DNA of 64,000 bases from NVTR01 sp036480115 (lineage in GTDB: Bacteria; Pseudomonadota; Alphaproteobacteria; Rhodobacterales; Rhodobacteraceae). Of this stretch, positions 25,678 to 33,591 are shown piece after piece. The DNA lies in contig CBDDAE010000001.1 of assembly GCA_965224795.1 (NCBI GenBank), positions 1,240,001 to 1,304,000 of the forward strand, written 5' to 3'. A program made the position numbers and the translations under genes. A model generated the notes under the pieces. The model was not told the DNA's origin. It was given only the letters and a program-made list of their open reading frames with translations, and ran no database searches. The number at the start of each line of letters is the position of its first letter. Within the stretch, counting starts at the first letter, position 1.

Positions 25678-26220
25678 ATGACCGGCCACCCCCTTGCACC
25701 TTCGGATCAAGAACTGCGCGACATTCTCGATATGCTGGGAACGGTCGTCGCCAGTGTGTCGGACCGGGTGGATGCCCAAACAGAGGTTTTGGCTCGGGTG
25801 AACAAGACAGCGACGGAAGCACGACAGGCAGCGTTTGCGGCCCGCGCCCAGACCGATCCGAAGAAATATGGCGACCTGGTTGGGGAAGCAATTGAGGGGC
25901 GGATCAAGGAAAACCTGACAATCCTGGCGACGCAGATTGTTGATATGAGGTACGCAGCAGATGCCGTGACCGAAGCGCTAAAAAAAGTGGAAGGGGATAA
26001 ATGGGAGGTTCTTCGCCAAGTTCGGGATAGAGAAGAAAAAGCAGATCATTTGAAACGTCGTCTTCCGTGGTTCGTTCTGGGTGCTGTCGTTTTGGCTCTG
26101 GCGATGACGCTGCTGCTTCCTAGAATTCTAGCCAGCAACGGTTCAGGTTGCGCTGCCATTGGTGGTCAGTGGACAAGGACAACAACAGGGGGTGATGCCT
26201 GTGTGTTTTATGTTCGGTGA
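25678..26220 (+). CDS. Mobilization-region hypothetical membrane protein
   Basis: 180 residues: a coiled-coil N-terminus (LGTVVASVSDRVDAQTEVLARVNKTATEARQ), one membrane helix (LPWFVLGAVVLALAMTLLLPRIL, about 133-155), and a short outside tail with two Cys (GCAAIGGQW, DACVFYV). It follows traG by 18 bp and is likely co-transcribed. I recall a DUF6118-type family in this position but am not certain. Confidence 0.65.
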   Translation: MTGHPLAPSDQELRDILDMLGTVVASVSDRVDAQTEVLARVNKTATEARQAAFAARAQTDPKKYGDLVGEAIEGRIKENLTILATQIVDMRYAADAVTEALKKVEGDKWEVLRQVRDREEKADHLKRRLPWFVLGAVVLALAMTLLLPRILASNGSGCAAIGGQWTRTTTGGDACVFYVR

Positions 26221-26564
26221 TGGGCTAGTTCTGTTGTTTGCCGCCAGCCCTGCGGACCAAGACGCCTGGACACCCGCCCATTAGTCGGAGCGCGCGAGAG
26301 CTAAGGGCCAGAAACTCGGAATCTGGCTGGACTCTACGCCGCTCTGCGGCCGGAATCGACACTGCTGTTGATGGTAGAAGGGGCGTATTTCGTTGAAAAA
26401 CTCCGCTTGCCGGATGGCATGATCACTGATTCAATCTCTGCATTGATACGGGGGATTAGCTACCCCGTTGGTCAAGTTTCTATGTGGTAGCGATCGCAAG
26501 CGCGACGTGGTTATGAAAAGCGCCGCGATGAGTAGTGGCGTCGCTCCATACCGCGGGCGCGAAA
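26221..26564. other. Non-coding stretch, possible IS scar
   Basis: About 340 bp with no open frame of note. A GTTGAAAAACTCCGC segment near 26392 resembles sequence often left by IS ends, but no inverted repeat or transposase similarity can be shown. Confidence 0.3.
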
Positions 26565-27932
26565 TTATATGTCAATTTCTGAGATTCTTGCGTGATAGAA
26601 GTCTTGAAGTGCACAAATCTGATCCATGTCTAGCAACTCACCACTGACGATCTCGTGGAGTTGCTTTTCTACAATGGCCTTTGTCGTCCATGGCGTGGAT
26701 TGCTCCTTGGTCAGCCAGCGGTCGCGGATCGCAGCGCTTGCTGCTGATCGGTATTTCTTGGATGCGAACTCTGGGGCGTTGGAGAAGGTAAGCCGCATAC
26801 CCAGTTGCTTGAGGCGGAGGTCGTCTAGTTGAGCGACGACTTGAGCGCGGTCACGCCAGTCGGCGACCTCGAAATCTTCAAGGATCCGTTTGTCACCGGC
26901 GTTGTAGAATCCGTCATAGATCAACTGTTCAACGTGTTGGGCTGGTCCTTTGTCCGCATAGCGGTCGGCTAAGGCCTGTCCCACACGTTGATGAAATTCA
27001 GGATGCGCAGAAACTAGCCGGGCAAGCGAGCCATGCGCAGAGCTGGGGTTGGCTACAGGAAAGATGTTCGGGACTTTGTTTATCGCAATCGTTCGTATCA
27101 GCTTGGGTGATGCAGCAACCGCTTTGGCAAGATCTTGATCGTTGGCATCGATGATAGAAGCATCGCAAAGGTCCAGATCGAGAAATGCAACAGAGTTACT
27201 GTTCTGCGGGTTTGTGCCTGCGAAAACACCGAAATAGGATCGTGGCGGTGCCGCGCCAAATCGTTCGATCAGGCATACGGGATGCCCGCTTTGCAGCAAT
27301 CGATCAACCTCGTGCTTGTCGCGGTTCAACAAGCATTGATCCCAGACGGCAGGGGCACGCTTGCGAATGAGTGATGCGATATGGATCGTTGCCTCTACGT
27401 CGCCCAAGGCATCGTGGGCATCATGATTGGCAAAGCCGTTTGCAGGGGCGAGGCGATCCAGTTTGAAACTTTCGCGTCCAAGATCATCAAGTGGCCATTC
27501 GAAGGCGTCTGGCTCGCGATCCCGGACTGCGTAGATCACCTTCATGAGATCGAGGCGGTCATTGTTGGCAAGCTGGGTTTGATACAAATTGGGATGAAGA
27601 TTCTGATAAAACGACTGCCTTAGAAATTCTTCGTCAAAAGCAAGTGTGTTGTATCCAGCCCATGTCGCTGGGGCCCAGCGTTTGATTAGGTCACTTATCT
27701 GATGTGAAAACTCGAACCAGGACGGCAGGGTAGGATCCATCAGCTGATCTGGCGAAATACCTGTCACAGCAAGCGCCCATGGCGCTGGAAGAATGTGCGG
27801 CGCAAGCCTGCAGCGAATATCCACGCGTTCGACATGGTTGAGGTCGTCATCCGTTAGAATCGCCGCAAATTGTAGTGGTTGGTCGAAAGCGGGTGATGTC
27901 CCCGTGGTTTCAAGATCGTAAAATGCAAACAT
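26565..27932 (-). CDS. Exodeoxyribonuclease I-like 3'-5' exonuclease
   Basis: 455 residues. The N-terminus MFAFYDLETTGTSPAFDQPLQFAAIL holds the first DEDD motif (D7, E9), with NHDAHDALGDVEATIHIASLIRK supplying the later acidic/His residues (DEDDh). The overall size and the segments ALAVTGISPDQL and GYNTLAFDEEFLRQSFYQNL fit E. coli ExoI (SbcB, 475 residues), which degrades single-stranded DNA 3' to 5'. ExoI is mostly a gammaproteobacterial housekeeping protein. Its presence on a mobile element next to phosphorothioation genes is suggestive of defence or repair. Confidence 0.85.
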   Translation of the reverse strand: MFAFYDLETTGTSPAFDQPLQFAAILTDDDLNHVERVDIRCRLAPHILPAPWALAVTGISPDQLMDPTLPSWFEFSHQISDLIKRWAPATWAGYNTLAFDEEFLRQSFYQNLHPNLYQTQLANNDRLDLMKVIYAVRDREPDAFEWPLDDLGRESFKLDRLAPANGFANHDAHDALGDVEATIHIASLIRKRAPAVWDQCLLNRDKHEVDRLLQSGHPVCLIERFGAAPPRSYFGVFAGTNPQNSNSVAFLDLDLCDASIIDANDQDLAKAVAASPKLIRTIAINKVPNIFPVANPSSAHGSLARLVSAHPEFHQRVGQALADRYADKGPAQHVEQLIYDGFYNAGDKRILEDFEVADWRDRAQVVAQLDDLRLKQLGMRLTFSNAPEFASKKYRSAASAAIRDRWLTKEQSTPWTTKAIVEKQLHEIVSGELLDMDQICALQDFYHARISEIDI

Positions 27933-28338
27933 GCGTGACTACTACATGCCTCTTACTATTGCAGTCTACGTTCTATCTACCTTAGTGATGAACGCCTTCG
28001 TGCGGTCCTGTCAAACACAGCTTGTTCTCTGACGTCGAATTGGTCGTTTTCTCACGCCTCGATAATGATCCCGTGACCGAATAACCAATGCGCTAGGGCG
28101 GGTTTCCGCTTTGGCTCTCTTGCGGCCAGCCTTAAGGAATTTCAGTTCGCTTACTTTGTCTTTAGAACGACCCTCTAGTAGCCTTGGCAAAAAAAACTGA
28201 GCGGTCGCATACAGGATTAACGCGCGTATGCCTGATAGTCAGGTTGGTATTGATGAGCTAACCTGAGGTCGGAGTAATTATGTTTCAGCGATAGCACGCA
28301 TCGATTGCCTTGGAAATTATAATAGGAAGACGCCCAGA
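27933..28338. other. Divergent intergenic region
   Basis: About 400 bp between the ExoI-like gene (-) and the HEPN-like gene (+). It presumably holds both promoters. No clear boxes or gene are visible. Confidence 0.35.
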
Positions 28339-29283
28339 ATGTCACACGATGAGCCGCCGACCCATAGTCGGCCCCGTATAGATCAAGCGCTGCATCAAAC
28401 AGGACGCTATGAGTTCGACAATGACGAAAAACTGAAGCTTCGGTACACAGCAATTGACCCTATGGACGACCTTCTCAGGTGTACATGCGGCAAATCCGAT
28501 TGCCCGACTACGAACCTTCGCCCATTACGTGAGCATATGAATGCTCTCATTCAAGCCCTTTTGTCTTGTGGCCATGTAGGACTTATCGATGGAGGGCAGG
28601 ACCCCTGGCCTGGAACTCTATATTCGTTACATATGGCGGTCAGCATCGAGGACGTTTTTGTCGATCCAGCATATATTGATGAAAGCGACTCTGGACTATA
28701 CTGTGATACCGCATGGGAGTTCGATGAGAAACAGCGTGAACATTCGTCAAAGTATGTAGCAGCCCTTTCTATCTTCAACTTCATTTGGATTGCCTATGAA
28801 GAGGCGATCGGATGCTGCCTTGGCAAAAATTTCTCAAAGGATAGACGGCCCGTCCAGTCGCGAAAGTTCTTGAAAAATGTGGACGAGAAATATGAAGCTG
28901 ACATGGCTTCATTCCATGCATCCTATAATGCCGCCTCGCATATTTGCGGGCGACTTTCTGGACTAAAAAAGGATATTGATCTCATCCAAACTAAGTATGG
29001 GCTTGCAGGTGCCTCAGCTGCGGCAGAGTTGATGCGGTTATTCCGAAACCACGTGTTTCATGGCAAGGACAGCACACCCTTATCAGGGGGTTCTACAATG
29101 GTCGCTCATTTCTATGTGTCAGCAAGGTTACTGTTGATTCTGATCCAGATCCTACTTCTGCATCGGGTAACCGACCAAACAGCTAAGATCCCACTTTCCC
29201 TGGTATCCGATAATAAAGGGGAGCTTCCTGCGAAACATGTACTTCTAAATCTCCATAGACCAGAGGCACAATGGCTCGCTTAG
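28339..29283 (+). CDS. HEPN-like protein with cysteine cluster
   Basis: 314 residues. The C-terminal helical region contains LMRLFRNHVFHGKD, where Arg236-x4-His241 matches the HEPN RNase motif (R-x4-6-H). The N-terminal part has CTCGKSDC (about 48-55), a possible metal site. An acidic middle region follows, then helices around YVAALSIFNFIWIAYEEAIG. Many HEPN proteins are toxin or abortive-infection RNases, but no catalytic assignment can be proven here. Its stop overlaps the stop of the convergent methyltransferase-like gene by 4 bp. Confidence 0.6.
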   Translation: MSHDEPPTHSRPRIDQALHQTGRYEFDNDEKLKLRYTAIDPMDDLLRCTCGKSDCPTTNLRPLREHMNALIQALLSCGHVGLIDGGQDPWPGTLYSLHMAVSIEDVFVDPAYIDESDSGLYCDTAWEFDEKQREHSSKYVAALSIFNFIWIAYEEAIGCCLGKNFSKDRRPVQSRKFLKNVDEKYEADMASFHASYNAASHICGRLSGLKKDIDLIQTKYGLAGASAAAELMRLFRNHVFHGKDSTPLSGGSTMVAHFYVSARLLLILIQILLLHRVTDQTAKIPLSLVSDNKGELPAKHVLLNLHRPEAQWLA

Positions 29284-31307
29284 CTGGGAATTTTAACGCC
29301 AGCCTTGAGGAGGGTTTGAGCAAACTCCCGAAAACTCGGCCCTTCATTGGTGAAATTGAGAGTGTTCAGGTCTAAGACTTCCTGATCAAACGCTTTTTGT
29401 GCCGCTCTTTGAGGATCGGTCTCTGTCATGAAGCGGGATTTTAAGTACAAAAGCCGGACATCGTTTTCTGCCGAGTGATCTATGATGGAGACATCGAAAG
29501 TGTCAAACTCGACTTTCACCCGGGTCATCAATCGCGGCAGAAATGATGTCTCAAGATCGGAATAGGTCAGGGCAGTTAGCTTGCGGCTATTTATGTGTAT
29601 TCTCAGCAGATTTGTTTCGGACAGATCACCAGCCAGTCTTTCAGCGAGTGCCACATACCCTCGAAGCCTGACGGACAGTTCCTGGAGCCTATCAACCGGA
29701 AATTGGAATTTTCCGTGTTCTAAATGACCGATCCGAGCAGCGGCTGCCGCGGCGGCATCTTCTAAGAGAAGGTCTTGGTCGCCGATTGAATAGAGGAGCG
29801 TTTGCCCCGCTTCCTGTGCTCTTTTGTGGCTGCCAAAAAAAGCCCGAACGTCGCGCCTCAATTCAGGAGGAAATGAGCCATACGATTTGCGTTGTGAGAA
29901 TGCGTGCATTGCGAAGTGGAAGCTGAGGTCCTCAGTTCTCGCGGCAACGATTTCTTCAAGTTCTTCATTACCTATGTCTGAAATTGCTCGAATTGCCGCA
30001 TACTGAAGGCCTTGTTTTGAATGCGAAAGCTTTGTCGCAAGACTTTTGGGAAGCTCTGAGATGTCGGGCTGACGGCCAAAGGCCCTGATCTCAGCAGCAA
30101 GGTCTCGGATGGTTGTTTTGCTGTGCTTTTCAGAGGATTTATTTGGGATGCTTTTTTGCGGTGCACTTGGTTTTGGAACGGCGCGGTACTCGCGTGCCTT
30201 GAAGCCAATTTGACGCCTTAGCAGATATCTTTGCTCTTCTAACTCATCCCGAAAGACCAAAAATATGCCTTGGCCGACGGCTAAGGGCTCGACATTTAAA
30301 ATGCTGCCGATGAAGTCTTTGAGTTCGGCCTGTGTATAGTATTTTTGGAATGTCTTTCGGGACGTCAAGTATCCGTCGCGGTAAGGCCGCGCGCCACTTA
30401 AATCAGCTTTGCCGTACAGCATGACGGAAACGGCTAGGCAGACCTCCGTCAAGCTGAATGCGCGTTTGAGCGCCTCAGCCCGCTCTTCAGGGTCTTCGAT
30501 AACGTTCAGTACAAACCCGAGATTGGTGACTTGGCTCTTTTTCAGAGAGCTAGGATCTGGTCGATAATGTGGATCCCACCCTTCGGCAGTATACCCATCT
30601 GACTGCAGGGCTCTGATGTCGTCGCCTTGGCCGCAACCGTAATCCAATATGGTTCTATCGTGGCGTATAAGCCCGCTAGTAAACAACACATACATTGGTG
30701 CAGATAGTGCAGCGCGCGTGATCGCTGTCTTGTGTCGCTCAATCTTATTGCTTTCTGAGGCGCTAATGGCATCAGTTTTAGCCTCGAGGGATTCTTCAGA
30801 TTTTGATCTGCTCTGCACGACGTTTGGTCCGTCGACCGCCAGTCCTGCATCAGCCAGTGTCTCCATCCAAATCCGCCGCGTTCCCTTATTTGTCATGTTC
30901 TTAAACAAACCCTTACTTTCCAAGGAATGTGTCAGCTTGGCAAACTCATCTCGCTGCGGATGATCGTAACCAAGCATTAGCTCCTTTCTGTGGAGAATTG
31001 GTGGATTTGCTTCAGAGTAATTTCTCAGTTTTGCGCCTTCTTCTGCGAGGTTGACGAGTAGGCTTGCCCGTAGCTCAGGAAATGCCACGGCGCTAAACTC
31101 TTGGTAGTCCAAAAATGAAAAGATCTGATTGTCTTGTCCCGAGATCTTCAAAACCGACCATCGGAAGTCATCCGGAACCCTTTGCCATGCAAGGCTCAGC
31201 TTATCTTTTGCGCTGGTCGGAAGGTGATCAACCGCGCTTCGGTGCACGTAGATTGCTTGGCCTACCTTTTTTCCAACCGCATTTTTGAGAGATATTTTGT
31301 CTTGCAA
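29280..31307 (-). CDS. DNA phosphorothioation-associated putative methyltransferase
   Basis: 675 residues. A class I SAM-binding motif sits at TILDYGCGQGDDI (about 219-231), preceded by HRKELMLGYDHPQRDEFAKLTHSLESKGLF. These features match the family annotated as phosphorothioation-associated putative methyltransferase (TIGR04096 type). The C-terminal 280 residues (KPSAPQKSIPN onward) are helical and not assigned. Members occur near dnd/ssp genes, but their exact role is not established. It lies upstream of and on the same strand as sspA, separated by 72 bp. Confidence 0.8.
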   Translation of the reverse strand: MQDKISLKNAVGKKVGQAIYVHRSAVDHLPTSAKDKLSLAWQRVPDDFRWSVLKISGQDNQIFSFLDYQEFSAVAFPELRASLLVNLAEEGAKLRNYSEANPPILHRKELMLGYDHPQRDEFAKLTHSLESKGLFKNMTNKGTRRIWMETLADAGLAVDGPNVVQSRSKSEESLEAKTDAISASESNKIERHKTAITRAALSAPMYVLFTSGLIRHDRTILDYGCGQGDDIRALQSDGYTAEGWDPHYRPDPSSLKKSQVTNLGFVLNVIEDPEERAEALKRAFSLTEVCLAVSVMLYGKADLSGARPYRDGYLTSRKTFQKYYTQAELKDFIGSILNVEPLAVGQGIFLVFRDELEEQRYLLRRQIGFKAREYRAVPKPSAPQKSIPNKSSEKHSKTTIRDLAAEIRAFGRQPDISELPKSLATKLSHSKQGLQYAAIRAISDIGNEELEEIVAARTEDLSFHFAMHAFSQRKSYGSFPPELRRDVRAFFGSHKRAQEAGQTLLYSIGDQDLLLEDAAAAAAARIGHLEHGKFQFPVDRLQELSVRLRGYVALAERLAGDLSETNLLRIHINSRKLTALTYSDLETSFLPRLMTRVKVEFDTFDVSIIDHSAENDVRLLYLKSRFMTETDPQRAAQKAFDQEVLDLNTLNFTNEGPSFREFAQTLLKAGVKIPS

Positions 31308-31379
31308 GTTTCACCCTTCAGTTTTCGAACTTTTTATCGATTCTTCTAACACATTCCACCTGACTGATGGGCAATCGAT

Positions 31380-32522
31380 CTAGATTATCGCAATTATGGC
31401 GTCTGCGGCTTCTAGAGCTTCGTCCGATGTGTTGGTGTGTCCAAAGCTAAAACGAATGGAGGCTTGCGCTTCATCCAATGTAAGCCCGATTGCACTGAGG
31501 ACATAGCTCGGTTCGGTATTTCCCGAAGAACAGGCAGAACCTGTCGAAGCTGACACGATGGGCTGTAATCGTTGGAGCATTTCATCGGCATTGTGTCCTC
31601 CGAAACTTAGGTTCGCATTGCCGGGATGCCGGGAGGCGAGCTTATCGCCATTTAATCTTATATTGTCGCGGCTCGATCGCAGTTTATGCACGAAGAGATC
31701 CCGTAGACTTGCTACACGCGCTCTAATGGCGGTTCCGGCCTCAGAGGCATGGAATTCCGCCGCTGCGCCAAGGCCAACACACAAAGGTAGGGGCAACGTA
31801 CCGGACCGTAACCCACCCTCTTGCCCACCTCCGTGAATCAATGGCTCAATGCAGTCTTTCAATTCACGACTTACATAGAGCACGCCAACACCCATGGGTC
31901 CGCCAAGTTTATGCCCCGATAGACTGACCATATCGGCTAAATCTGTATAGTCGAGAAGGCTGACTGCGCTTGGTGCCTGCGCAAAGTCTGAGTGGAGGAT
32001 TGCCCCTACATTGCGGCAAAGTCTTGATATTGCAGCAAGGTCTTGGATGGTCCCGATCTCATTGTTTACCAATGCTACGCTTACCAACAAGACATCCTCT
32101 GTTAGCATGTCTCGAAGCTTGTCGAGGTCTACGTGGCCTTTTTCGTCGACCGGAATCTCTAGTACTGAGCATCCTTTTGTTTTCGCTACGTAGGTGGCGC
32201 TTTCCAATACGCACTTATGTTCTGTCGCTGAAACAAGGATTGTCTTGCGTTGACTTTGCCATTGCTTTGGAAAGGTCAGGCCCTTGATGGCAAGATTATT
32301 TGCCTCTGTAGCTCCGGACGTGAAGATGATCTCGTCCGGATCGGCTCCAATATAGTTGGCTACTTTGGTCCTTGATGACTCAGTAGCCTTGTTTGCAGAC
32401 CACCCTGTAGAATGTTCAGAGGAGTGTGGGTTGCCATGGAAACCCGTCCAAAACGGCTGCATTGCGGCCCGAACTGTTGGCAAGATCGGGGTGCTTGCTT
32501 GATGATCAAGGTATATGGCCAA
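31380..32522 (-). CDS. sspA: Cysteine desulfurase for DNA phosphorothioation (SspA/DndA type)
   Basis: 380-residue PLP enzyme of the IscS/NifS class that extracts sulfur from cysteine for transfer to DNA. PLP lysine is Lys205 in SLSGHKLGGP. The substrate His is in SATEHKCVLES. The persulfide Cys331 is in STGSACSSGNTEPS. It opens MAIYLDHQASTP, standard for the family. It is divergent from sspB with a 127-bp intergenic region, as in described ssp loci, where sspA lies opposite to sspBCD. A housekeeping IscS could have the same motifs, so the assignment rests on context. Confidence 0.88.
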   Translation of the reverse strand: MAIYLDHQASTPILPTVRAAMQPFWTGFHGNPHSSEHSTGWSANKATESSRTKVANYIGADPDEIIFTSGATEANNLAIKGLTFPKQWQSQRKTILVSATEHKCVLESATYVAKTKGCSVLEIPVDEKGHVDLDKLRDMLTEDVLLVSVALVNNEIGTIQDLAAISRLCRNVGAILHSDFAQAPSAVSLLDYTDLADMVSLSGHKLGGPMGVGVLYVSRELKDCIEPLIHGGGQEGGLRSGTLPLPLCVGLGAAAEFHASEAGTAIRARVASLRDLFVHKLRSSRDNIRLNGDKLASRHPGNANLSFGGHNADEMLQRLQPIVSASTGSACSSGNTEPSYVLSAIGLTLDEAQASIRFSFGHTNTSDEALEAADAIIAII

Positions 32523-32649
32523 AGGGATTTTCCTACCAAATAGGATCCCACCTGTAGACTAATCTTGATCCTGGGGTCAAGCACCAGGACGTCGTTGACC
32601 ATCCCCTTGGAGGATCGCTATAACGGCTCCAAAGCGGGGTAGCAGCTAA
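32523..32649. promoter_or_regulatory. Divergent promoter region between sspA and sspBCD
   Basis: 127 bp separating the two start codons; both promoters must lie here or within sspA. No consensus boxes stand out. Confidence 0.4.
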
Positions 32650-33591
32650 ATGAAAAAACAAACGACATTTACACAAGATTACAAGCCGCAGTTTTCCGGC
32701 CATGAGACCTTTCCCTTACGCTACGGTTGGTTGGAAAAAGCTTTTGAAGCTGTTGATTCTAGTGGTTTGAATAACAACAAGATTTTTTCAGACAGTACGG
32801 CAATTGCGCATTTTGGCGTCGGCAAAAATATGGTGGCGGCAATTCGATATTGGGCCCAGGTCGCAGGTATTCTTGCAACAGATGGGAAGGATGTAAGAAC
32901 GACCGAGTTTGGCCAGCTGTTACTTGGGTCCAATGGTCGCGATCCATACCTTGAAAATGCTTCGTCTCTTTGGAAAATCCACTGGGATATTGCGTCTAAT
33001 CCTAAGCATACAGCCACCTATTGGTTGTTCAATATTTTCAACGAGACCAGCTTTGACCGCGATACGGTTCTGCGAAGGTTGATAGAATTTATTGACCAGC
33101 GTGGATGGAAGATGCCAACGGAGAAGACGCTAACAAACGATTTAAGCGTCTTATTGGCCAACTACGTACCTAGTGTCCCAAAGCGTGGCCCAAGCGAAGA
33201 GGCTTTCAATTCTCCGCTAACCGAGCTTGGTTTGATCCGGCGGCGTTCCAGTGGAAAATTCGGTATGAATCTGGGGCTGAAGCCGAGCCTGTCTAACGGT
33301 GTTTTCCTCTATGCGGTTTGCGATTTTTGGGAGCGAACCTCATCTGCAAACACGCTTAGTGTTCAGTCAATGCTACTAGAGCCCGGGTCTCCCGGACGGG
33401 TTTTCGTACTTGATGAGTGGGAGCTGATTGATCGGTTGTCCGATGTTACTGACCTGACTGCTGGTTTGATTTCCTTGTCTGAGACTGCTGGATTGAAGCA
33501 ACTTCTCAGGCAAGGGGAATTCCCCCCGCGTTTTGCTGAGAACCTATGGTCTTCCGACACTTCTGTCTTTAGAGGGTCACATGCCGCTTAA
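32650..33591 (+). CDS. sspB: SspB-type DUF4007 protein
   Basis: 313 residues. The N-terminus FSGHETFPLRYGWLEKAFEAV and FGVGKNMVAAIRYWAQVAGI are the conserved DUF4007 start, and the middle carries a winged-helix-like region. In single-strand phosphorothioation systems the DUF4007 protein SspB acts as the DNA-nicking component (established for the Vibrio SspABCD system). The C-terminus overlaps the sspC start by 11 bp. Activity in this protein is inferred from family and position. Confidence 0.85.
   Translation: MKKQTTFTQDYKPQFSGHETFPLRYGWLEKAFEAVDSSGLNNNKIFSDSTAIAHFGVGKNMVAAIRYWAQVAGILATDGKDVRTTEFGQLLLGSNGRDPYLENASSLWKIHWDIASNPKHTATYWLFNIFNETSFDRDTVLRRLIEFIDQRGWKMPTEKTLTNDLSVLLANYVPSVPKRGPSEEAFNSPLTELGLIRRRSSGKFGMNLGLKPSLSNGVFLYAVCDFWERTSSANTLSVQSMLLEPGSPGRVFVLDEWELIDRLSDVTDLTAGLISLSETAGLKQLLRQGEFPPRFAENLWSSDTSVFRGSHAA

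Noticed and set aside
21673..26220. Complete conjugative system
   Set aside because: Only relaxase, TraD-like, TraG-like and one membrane protein are present; no VirB/Trb secretion genes occur in the window.
31380..32522. Housekeeping IscS/SufS instead of SspA
   Set aside because: No isc or suf genes are nearby; divergence from DUF4007, ATPase and PAPS-reductase-like genes fits the phosphorothioation role better.
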